A stretch of DNA of 64,000 bases from Parelaphostrongylus tenuis. Taxonomy: Eukaryota > Nematoda > Chromadorea > Rhabditida > Metastrongylidae. The stretch is taken from positions 1-64,000 of the forward strand of contig JAHQIW010000454.1 of assembly GCA_019055375.1 (NCBI GenBank), written 5' to 3'. Below the pieces are notes generated by a model that saw only the letters and a list, made by a program, of their open reading frames with translations, had not been told where the DNA came from and made no database searches. Each line of letters starts with the position of its first letter. Positions within the stretch are counted from its first letter, which is position 1. Of the stretch, positions 32,731 through 44,500 are shown piece by piece. The translations under genes were made by a program, and so were the position numbers.

Positions 32731-34249
32731 CTCAAGAAGAAGGAAAAAATAAGAATTGCTGAAGCAGCCAAGGTTGATAGACACTCAATCTTGGGATTTG
32801 TTACTTCAGTCTAGTATTATAGCCTTAGAGTGTCCGTATCCTTTCATAAGAGAATGCAAAAATTTAGCGATAATTTATAGAACAAGGCCACAACTTAGAC
32901 CACAACTGTGAATGAGGCAGAAGTTGTGGAATGTTGCTAGTTAGTTGGCGATTTAAATGATAAGTGTGATTGCTTTTTCTCACTGCTATAGTATTTGCTA
33001 CCGATACTTCTTTCATTTCTCTCACGGCTCTTTAGTATCTGACTTGTGCTAGTTAAAACCACCATATTCATTGACTGTTTTTGAAACCTCGCAAACATTC
33101 AATATAATTCTAGGAATGTTCAAAGCATTAGTGAGGTTGATACGCCAGAGCCATGCACGTGTTCCTGAGGTCTCGCCACCCTCGTCAGTGGCCCACACTC
33201 CCTATTAAGCCATGCATTGTAACAAGGAAAGAGGCGTATGTGACGACGGCACAATATATAATAACATTGTGCTACCACCACATTTCAGTCGATGGATCAC
33301 GGCTGGTGGATACAAAGTGATCCATAGCATCAACTGTTTTTAAAACCTCGCAATAAACATTCAGAATGATTTTTGAGAGTTCTCGAGCACATGACGACGG
33401 TTCATCTTCCAAATCAGCTAGCGAATCTTTGAAGTTCAAGTTCATTGAACGTCCTGAACAAAACTTGCCTTCGAGGTCACGATCCCATGACGTCCACTTA
33501 CAGTTTTGCTTGTTATGCCTTCCCTTTCAAGTACGTTAACTTTATCGAGTGCAGCTCGCTGTAAAAGACCCTTTTTCCAACAAATACGCAATAAAACACG
33601 AACTTCGATCGTATCGTTGAAATAGCGAAGACTTGTAACAAAACGAAAATAAAAACGAATGATATCTAGGCCATCAGTGGGAAAATCCCACATAAAAACT
33701 TTAATTTCCCCATGAATTGCATGGAAGTTATATCATATTTATCAAAGTGTTCAAACTGTTCCACAACTTTTTTCCAGCCTATAAAAGTGCTCTTGTTCGA
33801 TTGGACCAAACTTTGAGAAGCTGTAAGGTCTCGAATGAGACAAAACACAAAAATTTGTGGCATTGAGCATTTCAACTACTGCGCGCACAGATGAGATGCC
33901 GCGGGCACACCTGTTGTCCTCTATGACATACCAGAACTCCTTCCTTTTACCCATTGAATCGTTTCCTCAAAGATAAATACGCCGTGATATCATTTATTGA
34001 CCATTTTTTGTACCACCAAGAGCGCTTTGCTTTCAAAGCTATGCGATGGCCAAATTTAAATTCTTTCTCCATCTTTCTCAGTTGCCACTGAATGACATCA
34101 CATGCGCAAAGCATGATAACGTTTTTGCTTCTGGTTAACTGGGTAGGAGCAGCTGCGGGATCAAAAACCAGGAGAGTTTAGAAAATTATATCCTTTAGGA
34201 ACGTGATTGTGCTTCTACAAAAGTCAAATACTTAGAGACTTTTTGCAGA
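32731..34249. other. No recognised gene; M1-like scrap at 33130-33250
   Basis: Positions 33130-33215 carry M1-like words (gccatgcacgtgttcctgag, ccctcgtcagt). Overlapping minus-strand frames at 33442-33954 can be strung together, but no family is recognised and stops intervene. It could be a decayed gene. Confidence 0.35.
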
Positions 34250-34870
34250 GTAGTTGACTCATTCAAGCACTAGTAAACAATTAATCTCTCACTATCGAGG
34301 GCAAGACTGGCCCAATTAAGTTCTGCTCGCTCTGAGTGGTTTCTGAGCATCTTTTTTCTAGGGTCATAGAGTGCATTTTGCACCTTCAAAATTCCTGTCT
34401 GTGACTGCTCTTCTCCATCGGTTATCGCTATGTGAAACAACGCCTTTGATATTCGATCGATAATGTAAGCCAAGACTTTTGATTCGTTCTATCATCTGTA
34501 AAAATAAGAGTGCTCCTAACATCGACCTTTTGACTGCACGCCCGATAACACTTAATAATTCATCCTGCTTTCGTAATGACCGGATTCTAGCGCGCATGTT
34601 AAGACAGAAGGAACCGTTGATCTGACACGAAGACGGGTACTCCTGTTAGCTTCAGTATCTGCTAAATTCTCTCGAGTGTTCACATAGCTATTTGCTTTCT
34701 CCTGCATAACTTCTGAACTGTCTCGTCCATTGGATTCACTTTCCGACCTAGAGCTAGTGTACCAGACGAATTGGTTGGTGCAATGAAAACTTGAGATTCG
34801 CGTAAGTCTTCGGCAGGAGATATTGTACCCCGAGGCAAATTGCTCGATTTTGTGCCAGTCTGCCACGAGC
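34250..34870 (-). mobile_element. Antisense RTE fragment, strongly decayed
   Basis: Minus-strand peptides include SLRKQDELLSVIGRAVKRSM (matching SLRKQDGRSLGVIERAVERS at 35744-36049), SDNRWRRAVTD and ELNWASLALDSERL (from NHWASLARDREKW-type sequence). Order and spacing fit the RTE C-terminal third. Confidence 0.65.
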
Positions 34871-35013
34871 GATTTTTTTTAGGTAGGCATAAAGAATAAT
34901 CCTATGTTTAGGACATACATGCTATAACTTTTTCTACAAACGGCTAGTTTTCAATAACTATCTTCGACTTCTGGGGCTATATGGCCATTTGAGAGGACCG
35001 AATATTATTCTTG

Positions 35014-35084
35014 ATATATATATTTATATATATATATATATATAATGTAGCGGGAGAGCCTATATATATATATATATATATATA
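35014..35084. repeat. (TA)n tracts
   Basis: Two AT dinucleotide runs (35014-35044 and 35061-35084) separated by atgtagcgggagagcc. The second is continuous with the ggtgata tail of the antisense RTE fragment at 35091, so it is probably that element's 3' tail. Confidence 0.8.
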
Positions 35085-35376
35085 CATATGTATCACCTGT
35101 ATCACCTGTCGTCCCGTTGATCGTCGAGTGACTCGAGCGGGTACCAGCAACTCTTCCATTTTTCCCTATCGCGTGCAAGAGAAGCCCAGTGGGTCCTCCT
35201 TGCTCTAGGAATTCGCTGAGCATCATATCTTTCTTCCATCGCTTTCGTGAAGAAATCGGACCAACGGGTCAGTGGTCTTCCTTTAGAGCGCTTGACGTTC
35301 CGAGGAATCCAGTCGGTAACGGCTCTCGTCCATCGGTTGTCGTTGAAGCGCATCACGTGTCCGGCCCACCTTATGT
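35085..35376 (-). mobile_element. 5'-truncated RTE insertion, module 1
   Basis: About 290 bp encoding, on the minus strand, RWAGHVMRFNDNRWTRAVTD, then RSKGRPLTRWSDFFTKAMEE, HWASLARDREKW and a DDQRDDR-like end, followed by the tail. The frame is intact for its whole length, so it is younger than copies A and B. It repeats the C-terminal part of module 2. Confidence 0.8.
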
Positions 35377-35382
35377 CCTTAA

Positions 35383-35415
35383 TGTATGTATATATATGTA
35401 TATATATATATATAT
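35383..35415. repeat. (TA)n tract between RTE modules
   Basis: A tatg/(TA) run forming the 3' tail of module 2. Module 1 ends at its edge. Confidence 0.8.
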
Positions 35416-36380
35416 CACCTGTCGTCCAGTTGATCGTCGAGTGATAGGAGAGGGTAGCAGCGACACTTCCACTTTTCCCTATCGCGTGCAAGAGTGGCGC
35501 AGTGGGTCCTCCTGGCTCTAGGAATTCGCTGAGCATCATATATTTCTTATACGCTTTTCGTGAGCAGATCAGGCCATCAGGTCGGTGGTCTTCTTGTAGA
35601 GCGCTTGATATCCTGAAAAATCCAGTCAGCATCGGCTCTCGTGCATCGATTGTCGTTGAAGCGCATCACGTATCCGGCCCACCTCATATCCTGGCATGTA
35701 GGACGGCGTCTTTGATCTTCGCCCATTGATGTAGGTCGGAGATTCAGATCCTTTCTCTCATTTGCAAGGTACGGGATACTCCAAGTATCGACCTTTCGAC
35801 TGCGCGTTCAATAACACCAAGTGATCTTCCATCCTGCTTACGTAGCGACCAGGTTTCTGCTGTATACGTTAGGGCACAGATAATCGCCGAGTCGCAAAGG
35901 TGGCACGGACTCGGATGTTCTTTGTCCTCTTCACTAGATCTTCGATGTTCTTGAACATTCCCCATGCCGCTCGTTTCTTCCTGCTCAACTCTGCAGCTAG
36001 ATCGTTCTTCATGGTGATTTAACGACCTAGATAGACGTAGCTGGAGCATTCGGAGATTGTCGTTCCGTTGAGCGTGAATGGGGCATTAGAAACCCATCCG
36101 TTCCTCATAAACATTGTTTTCGTTAGATTCAGTTGAAGACCAATCTTTCCACAGGCGTTATCGAAATCGGTCAACGTTCGTTCTCCTTGGCTAATGCTTG
36201 GTTATGAAGACGATATCATCAGCAAAGCGAAGATGGTTTAATCGTCAACCTCGATTTTCACTCTCATATCGTCCCATTCTGATGTTCGCATGACATTTTG
36301 GAGTGGACAGTGAGTAATTATGGCAAAATAGTATCGCCTTCTCGAACCCCTGCTCTTACGTCGATGGTGATATTGTTGTA
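35409..36380 (-). mobile_element. 5'-truncated RTE insertion, module 2
   Basis: The minus strand encodes RT C-terminal sequence: the FADD region (near 36200-36235), VSNAPFTLNGT-type words (36075-36100), YVYLGR-like words and SLRKQDGRSLGVIERAVERS (35780-35850). The DRRCRT region is followed by the EPGGPTAPLLHAIGKSGSV end. Several frameshifts. The 5' side ends in a long (AT)n at 36382-36424. Confidence 0.75.

Positions 36381-36381
<1 letters not shown>

Positions 36382-36424
<43 letters not shown>
36382..36424. repeat. (AT)n microsatellite
   Basis: About 40 bp of AT dinucleotides joining the truncated 5' side of RTE module 2 to the SINE target site. Confidence 0.85.
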
Positions 36425-36426
<2 letters not shown>

Positions 36427-36434
36427 GGTACATA

Positions 36435-36732
36435 AAGGATAAAGGATAAAGCTCTCTGCGTTGAAATCCCTGAGAGATGCGAGATGCAATCGACTTCAAT
36501 TTTTTAACTTCGTTTGAGGTGATTGAATGCATATCTGGCCTTTACAAAGACTCACGGTGGCCTCCCGCTGAACCGAGTCAGTGCTGCTTATCCTCCCAGA
36601 CAAGTCTGAGACCTGTGTACCAATTTACCCACCCCGGAGGAATGGCTGGCTTGGTGAGCCATGAGCGCGAGATTGAACCATCGACTTCGTGTGCGACGCA
36701 GAGCACCTCTGACCACTGCGCCACATGCGCCC
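36435..36732 (-). mobile_element. tRNA-derived SINE (copy 2)
   Basis: 298 bp on the minus strand. Box A TGGCGCAGTGG is intact; box B is GGTTCAATCTC. The tail is (ATCCTTT)-like. Flanking 14-bp duplication ataataggtacata (36421-36434) and atattaggtacata (36733-36746), one mismatch. Confidence 0.8.
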
Positions 36733-36748
36733 ATATTAGGTACATATG

Positions 36749-36749
36749 C

Positions 36750-36786
<37 letters not shown>
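36749..36786. repeat. (TA)n microsatellite
   Basis: TA dinucleotide tract directly after the right target duplication of SINE copy 2. With 36382-36424 it suggests the SINE landed inside a once longer AT tract. Confidence 0.8.
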
Positions 36787-36791
<5 letters not shown>

Positions 36792-37010
36792 GCTGCAAAT
36801 ATGGTGATAGTACACTCTAAGCATTGTAAGTGAATTTGCGTAATATATTACATGCAGAGTACGTAAACAGTCCTGCTAAATTTGTATTTTCCTGATTTTA
36901 GCAATGATATAATACTTCTAACCCATGCTGACAATAATATTGAATTTTGTGTCCGATTTTGGTTCAGAATATGTTTCATTCATTTGTCTGCTTTCAAGTG
37001 CGCTCAAGGT

Positions 37011-37863
37011 ATGGATCGTAAAAATCAACGTATCGCAGTAGCTGAGTTCCACAGCTCGGGATTGGAAACGGCTCACATTGTGAACATCGCTGGTTTTCAC
37101 CTAAAAAGTCTCTGCAGAGCAGTGAAAAGTTTTGAAGACACTGGAGAAATTGAGGACTGTCGTTGAAAAGGTCTTTCAAACACCGACTAATCCGGAAAAC
37201 ATTCAGAAGACTCGTCGACAAGTTCAACAAGTCTGGAGCGTTTGATGCACAAAATGGTAAAAAGCTTGAGGACAGCGAGCGGATCTTCTGGAACATTGTC
37301 AAAAATAAGCTGCAGCGGAAATCAGGATCTCTCGTGCTGATTTTGTGACAAAAAGATGTGAAAAGAACAGCTTTTGAAGGCACGCCAAATAATTCGTTTA
37401 ATAATTGCTGCTCGTTTGTCGAATATACTTTCTACTGATGCAAAGAAATTTACAATCAAACCAGTCTACAATGGCCAAAACCGGCATCAACTTTCAAGGA
37501 AAGCCAGCAGAAGTCCTCAATAGTAAAGACCACGGGGTGCAGTCATTTTTCGGTCTCTGCGATGGTCTGGGTCTGCATTTGTGTCACCGGAAAGAGACGC
37601 CGTTGGTCTTCTTCAACGAAAACGTCCAAGTTTAGCTCATTGTGGTAGAATTTTGCCATCTTTGCGAAAACTAATAAATACTCCTGGAGTTGATTCTCTG
37701 AAGTAACCTACCATAATAAATTTGAAAAAACATACTTCAGAATGACCAAGTTTAAGAACCCCATAAATAGGGAAGGCCAGAACTTCTTTGTTTGAGCTCA
37801 AGAACGCTTTGAATTCATTACTCAAGATTTTTACGATCACACTTCGACATGCACGTAGAAGCA
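37011..37863 (+). pseudogene. mariner-family transposase pseudogene
   Basis: The helix-turn-helix N terminus reads MDRKNQRIAVAEFHSSG and LCRAVKSFEDTGEIED. After a stop and frame change come RKTFRRLVDKFNKSGA and SERIFWNIVKNKLQRK, matching the linker and second helix region (IVKN.L). Then STDAKKFT (37433-37456) corresponds to the first catalytic Asp block, and GLCDGLGLHLCHRKETPLVF (from about 37551) to the VMVWGGICATGKTPLVF block. The C-terminal catalytic part is not clear. No inverted terminal repeats were found. Non-functional. Confidence 0.75.
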
Positions 37864-40746
37864 CGTGCTATGGTAAGTGTTGACATAGGAAATACTCTTT
37901 TCCATGTTGAAGTGCTTTCTGATCTTTTGAGCGACCTTACAGGATGCTTTTATGTTGACTAAACTATACCTGAATCCATAGTGACCTTTATGTGAGCTTG
38001 CGTGGAGAGGACTTTGTTTTTTTTTTTTTTGAAAAAAGGAGGGTTTTCAGCTGACATAATATTATTAATAAATAGTTGAAATAAAAATAGTAGTTGGAGC
38101 ATCACAACATTTCTGAAAAGCAGTAGCACAGAAATCCGTACGGATTCGATCTTTGTCAAAAGCAATTTGTTTTTGATACCTTGGGAAGAAGAAAAGGTTG
38201 TTAAAATGTGATCAACGACCTACAAAGTGAAAACATGTTATTAAAATAGATGTCTATGTCGTTTTGCGGTGACTGACAGTGTCCCGTCTATCAAAGCAGG
38301 ATCGCTTAGCTGATCTGAAGTGGATCATTAAGCAAACAACGAAGTGGTATCACTGACAAATAGTACAATCAAAGGATACTGCTCCATTGTCGAGCATCGG
38401 TCGTCCCTTCAATCTCTACTCAACATGCGCCATTATGGACCGGTAATCTGTCATTCAATTTCTTTTCTAATATTTTTTCTCTTTTCTTTTCTTTAAGTGA
38501 TACCTAAACTTACCACATATGTTGTTTTACGTAAAAAACTACGGAGAAATGGTAAACTGGTGGTGAAGAGAATTAAGCACTGCAAAACATCGAGATGATA
38601 AGTTTTTGTTAGGAATTTGAAATAACAATAGCTCATTCACGAATTAGATCAGAGGTTGGCCTCCATTCGGTGCTCAAGAAAATCAGTCAAATTAAAAAAG
38701 GTCTTCAAATTACATCATACAACTTTTTGTCAATGACCCACTTTAGTCCTTCGAAATAAGAAGAAATTATCCCTAGTCTCACGATATAACACACATTTGT
38801 TACTAAATGGGTTTAAAAAGTTGTGTGAGATAATTGAAAGTAGATGAGCAAGTAATGAATTATAGTCAAGGAGAACATAATGGTAAAAGTGGCAAAAATA
38901 AGGGAAATGAAGATGATATTGAAAGCAAAATTGATAAGAATTTCGATCGGATGTACTTTTATGCCGATTCAGTTTTGCATCAGCAACATGCTCAGCGAGA
39001 TCTTTAAGCCAAGCAATAATTTCACATTAAACATGCGATCCGCAGGAGACCTTAACTGACTGTGGAAACTTCACAGACTGCAACTTTTATGCTCAAGAGA
39101 ACCGATAGCACAGATGTTAAACCAACATGCACCAGACAATTCCCATTGCAGTAACTACTAATTAAATCATTGAAAATCTACAACACGGATCCCAATTTAT
39201 TATTGGGAATCGAAACAAGATTACTTTTCTTACATATAACTCTCATTTCTCGAGATAGTATGAGTTTCTCAAGTCTCTGTTCAGCCCGCACATACATGGC
39301 TTGACCAGCCAATGCTTTTTTATTGGGGAATCACGAAATCCGCGTTGAAGCTTTTCGAGATCTCTCATCACCCTAACTAGTTGTGGACTTTTAAGGATGT
39401 GGGAAGGGCTGCCATTAAAAAACTTGGTTTCTTTTTACTGGCCCGATTTTTAGCCTTGATTAGCTGTCATCCGAGTATTCTGTTTTAGAATGTTAAACTC
39501 CATCACATTTGCGTGACCTTACTAATTATATAAAATTACTACTCTATTTTGCAGACAAGTAAGAAGATACACTCTGTAATCATGAAGAGCCGAAAGAGTC
39601 AGATAGAGCAACTCTAGTAAAGTGCGCCTGCTCGTCATAACAATAAAGACACTGATTAGGTTTTCTTTTAACTGGAAACGGTCTCTCAACGTAATTTTAT
39701 GGGAATCCCAGCACACCTTCCATCTGATTCGTATTCTCGTAATCAAGCTCCACAAAGGTGGGCGAAACTCTGCATGCTGCATCGAGTGCAGTTTCGGATT
39801 TCTCCTTCTCTAATAATGTCAAAGAACACTGGTCGAGACGATCCTTTGCACACTCTCGAGGGTAGCCGAGTTACAGAGTTCCTAGGCGTTTAGCTGATTG
39901 ATTGCAAAAGAGTATTGAAAAGGTAATTGAATGAGCGCGTCTATTGTCAACCCGCTTTTTGTTGCATTCGATCATTTACCACTGCGCTACGTTGCCCTTA
40001 ATTAGATTATACCACTACTGTTGTTATTACATATACTGGTGGGATCTGACTCCTTCACTAACCCTCAGGATTACGGAACGCATTCGCACGACCATCTCAG
40101 GATCTCAAAAAGGCGAATTCGAGACGAGTAACCAAAGATATTCGGTCTGCAGTCGTTTTGAATTAATAATGTGACAAATGCAATACTAGAGAACTAACAG
40201 AGATAATAAGGTATCTACAGCAGGAGATATAGAAGCAGTTTGATTCCAGGTAGGTATTAAGATACATACCCATTACCACTTCTTTACAACAAAATATTGT
40301 ACCTGATTGCCGGGCAGGCAGCTAACGGTTCAACCCTCCAATCGGGCCATTCTTTCTGAGTTTTCGTTCTGAAAGCTCAACGGAGCTTATGCAAATCCCA
40401 GGCTGAAATCTGCGCTTTACAACGCAATAGCGTTGTCCATCCTGTTTATCGAACGAATGAGGCTCGATGAACTACTTTGGCTTATACGAGTGACAAATGA
40501 AAAAGTCAACGCCGGCACAATTATTTTGTTACAATTGTTTACCCGTTTTTGCAGAGCGTTGCGGAACCTCTTGAAGAACGGGGTCTATACAATCAAAACA
40601 ACGTTCAAACAATTATCCCTTGATGTTGTACGCTAGGGACATTGAAACATCCTCTTGTCTATTCGTCGGAGAACGTGGGTACCTGGCGCACGATGCATTG
40701 AAAATTCGGGAATGTATCTAGTAAATAATGCTGCGGTACTTATATG
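37864..40746. other. No recognised gene
   Basis: AT-rich. Positions 39830-39990 share words with 49925-50075 (ggtagccgag, ttgattgattg.aaaagag), indicating an old dispersed repeat. Otherwise nothing identified. Confidence 0.4.
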
Positions 40747-41599
40747 TTAGACGGCGACAAATTTATAAACCGATCTCATTTGCTGGACAGGAGCTTTCAA
40801 TGGGAGTGTTAGCAATCATTCGAAAACTTGAATCTCTAGATCGAGCACTGCATGGTCGATCTTCTAAAACACCCTCTTATAGCGCTGTGAAATCCAAAAT
40901 ATAGTATTTCACACGACCACGTGTTTTTTTTCTCATCTCGCTTATATTTTGCTGGAAAAACTCTCAGAATACTAGTACTAGTTCGGTAGCATAATTTTCG
41001 AACTACTCAAAAATGTGCTTGCTTTTTGGAAAAGCTTTTTTGATAGCTCTCTAGTAAAAAAGATTTGAGCTTTAAACCTCGCCGGACAGCAGTCTTTCCT
41101 TAGACTATTAATAATCACTTGACCTCATAAGTTCCAATGATTCCAACGTTATGTTTTTTCTATAACCTTCTAACTGGGAAAGAACGAGTTTCACATTTTC
41201 GACGACCCTGTTCTAACGGCTAGTTCATGGAGCGGGAAAGTGGAAGGGAAGAAGGGGCGCGTGATCGATCGCGTTTGAAAAATTGTTATTCTGTTGAGGA
41301 TATTTTCATTGCATCGACGGAAACTTTACATAAAAATGTATGATTTGATGCAACGAAAAATTCATACACAATGAAACGCTCTTTGTGTTTTCAGCGAATA
41401 ATATGCGTGATAATAATGAAAGCAAAAAGCGGGTGTGAAGCACAATTATTCTAGATTTTACAGCGTTTATAAAATGGTATTTCAAACCGTTGACGTGAGG
41501 CTGTAGCCAGAGATTTGAGCTTTGATAGGCTACTAACACTCCTATGAAAGCCCCTGATCAGCGAATGGGATCGGTCTACAAATTTGTCGCTGTCTAAAA
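40747..41599. mobile_element. M2 miniature element with ~180-bp terminal inverted repeats
   Basis: The left end starts ttagacggcgacaaattta and continues to about 40930 (gcgctgtgaaatccaaaat). The right end, about 41450-41599, is its diverged reverse complement, ending aaatttgtcgctgtctaa. Matching landmarks are ggagtgttag, the aaaac.ccctcttata region and the gcgctgt block. Length 853 bp, no ORF. A related copy lies in the calmodulin intron at 52105-53137. Confidence 0.65.
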
Positions 41600-44500
41600 T
41601 ATAAATTCCTTGCTGCTACCACGTTATTCGATACAATCAGGACCCGCCTTAAAAACTAACGATTTTTTTTTTGGAAAATGTTCTTGGCATAGTTACTCTG
41701 CCACTTGATGCTTTCGTGAAGACGTAAGTGAACAATTTCAGCAGAAATGCATAATGAGACGCTTGCATTTGAGTGAATAATTCCGACCATATGAACCTTT
41801 GTAGTGCTACATAGGAAACCCAAGTATAGCAATTCGTTTAGAAAAAGAATCAATCAACTGGTTGACAAAAAATTGTCTTTTGTTGTACACATCTTTTTTC
41901 CAAGAAATGCGCAGTGATAAAAGTAAAAGAATGTCTTCTCTTTTCTAGATTACCTTGTCTACGGACATTCATGCGAGATGTGAAGGAAAGAAGAAAGATT
42001 ATTAGATCTACTTAGCATTCAAGAGATCTCCTTCTCCCTCTTAATATAAGATTTATCCGAGATTTTGCCTGATGCCAACTGATGCATTCGCTGTATTTCT
42101 TTCCTAGTAAACCACAGACTATGTTCGACCAGCCCACTCAATGAAAAGAGGAAATGTATTCCTTCACTAACAACGTTCATATAGCCAAAAAGGAATTGAC
42201 TTTGATATGTGTGCCATATAGACAATCTGCTATTATGGCGTTGTTGCTAAGCTACAGTAGTTAATCTACCAATTTTCACTGGTTCTTTGATATAGGGATG
42301 GTCTAACAGACAGAAAAGCTGTTAAGGAAAAAAAACATGTTGCTTAAATGCCTCAGTGTTTTCAAAAGTGTGCAGTTCAGTAGCTGTCAAGATTCAACTT
42401 GGAGGTAATTAATGACGCATTCTCAAAAATGAATTGCACTGCACTTTTTTTCCTACTGCTGTTATTCTTTTTTACTTTTCATTACTCTGTTAATAAAGTT
42501 TTGTACCATAATGACCGTTCAAGACTTAATGACAGCCCATCACTTAGCGATAAACTTTTATCTCATTTCAAATCCATTTCTTTATACAGTACTTCTTGAT
42601 GTGTGAATCTGATTTCTACTAGCCCGTTTAGCCTTAACCAATCCTAACGTGGCAGTGATATCAGTGTTAATCTGATATTCAACGATCATTAAAGGAACTA
42701 CGAACTGTTTTTCTGCGCCTTTCACGCCGACGTGTCGCATGATGTAGCGCGCCTACGGTGTCGCGTCAGAATTTGTACAGGCCCGTGTTACAATAGAGTT
42801 GAGGGAATTTATTCAATTAATTGGAGTTCTGAGACGACTCCAACATTGTCATATGCTGAAATATTATTGGAAAGACCTTCAAAGGCGCGATTTTAGCCAA
42901 ATCAACGCCTATATGTGGAATAATGCCCTATGTTTCAACGGAAACACCACAACCTTGCAAAAAGGAACATGTTTTAGCTGTAATATAATAACTGCCTATT
43001 TTTGTCCATATTTTTCTAATCATTTGATGCTTATTTCGATATTAAGCTTGGCTTCTAAAAAAAACTTTACAATACGTTCCAAACGGAAATAAGATTGCGT
43101 TGAACGTTCAAAGTTCTTTTTTCCATTTTTACAGCGGATATTTTTATATGCATAGTATAATTATGATTATAGGCCAAATTCAGTGCAAGGAATCGATAGT
43201 TTATGCTAGAGGATTATCCATAACGTAATTTCAGTATGAAAATTCATGTTTTTCACTATTAATTGTGTCAAAATCCACATTCTATGGAATGTCATCGTGT
43301 TTCTTTGGCTCTTTTTTCCAAAAAAGAGCTTTTTCACTACTCGATCGGCGTTCGCTGTATAGCTTAAAAATGGAAAGTTTAGTACTAGATCTGGTTTCTA
43401 CGAAGAACTTCATAGTTCTTCCTGCTAAAGAAGGAAGACTACATTTCAATATCGGAGTTAGGTTTTTCGACTTCACAGCGGATTTTCTTTGTAAAGAGTA
43501 GAAATTTGGTTCTAAGCAAACTTCTTTGCTATAAAACGACAGATTATTATTTGAAGGACTTTTAAAAACATACTTTCTTTGTAGAAGAGTTCTAGAACTT
43601 GCTTCTTTTCTAATACGCAAACCCCTTTAAAGGGACGAGGAGGCCTTTTCAACTCTTTTCTCACATTCTTTTCGACGATTTTGTAAAACTGTAATGCGAG
43701 ATCATACTTTTTGCAATGCACGACTATTAGGAGAAACTTATACGACGAGTTTTCTTTGTACGCAGCAGGGGTGAGCCTTGATTAAAGTTAACATTCTTCA
43801 ATTTGAGTACTCATTCAGAAAAATACACTTACGTTCAACAATTAGTACTTCCTGCTTTCTCAGTAGAACAATTAATAGTGATTCAATAGCCCGAGAAATG
43901 AAACTTTCAGTACTGGGTTTGATTCTTGAAAAAGTTTTCTTAGTGTGCAGTACCAACGAAGAGAGAAGTAAGTCTCGCCCACAGGCTAGTTATACCGAAG
44001 AATGACTTGCACAGGAGCCATTGTTGGCAGTTTAGTGCAGTTTAGAGATCTTAGAGACACTGTATCGCTACAAAAGATGGAATACTTTTTAAGCGACTGC
44101 TCTGCAAATGTTTTCAGTATAAAAAACGCCCAAACTCCCCAATAATTGCAAGCCATTTTTATTTGAAAAAAAGACATTCCTGAAGGATGAGCATGTTTCC
44201 TACGGCACTGTTCTATTATTGGCGGCGCCACATGAGGCCTTCGATGAAAACGTATTTTTTGCTCTTACAAAGCGTTTCTGTAGTTTATCGATAGCTCAAT
44301 TCAAGTGAATTACAATGGCATGTTTAATTTTCTAAATAGCTTACTTTGGCGCCATGCCAGTCAAAATAAGATTTTGTTACTTGTTCAAGGATTTCTCAGT
44401 GGATAAAAGATTTGTTGTAATAAAGTTCTGATCATTATATAGAAGAAATCTTTCTAATTATGAAGCTATATTTGCCCTTCAAAAAGGGCTTCTTTGAGCC

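Noticed and set aside
33442..33954. Overlapping minus-strand ORFs as a host gene
   Set aside because: Stops and frame changes, no recognised domain, and no convincing splice structure.
35102..35632. 176-codon minus-strand ORF with Tyr-Ile repeats
   Set aside because: It joins two RTE 3' fragments through a (TA)n tract. The Tyr-Ile run is the microsatellite translated.
36384..36786. CRISPR-like alternation of repeats and spacers
   Set aside because: The repeats are simple AT tracts around one SINE, in a eukaryotic genome.
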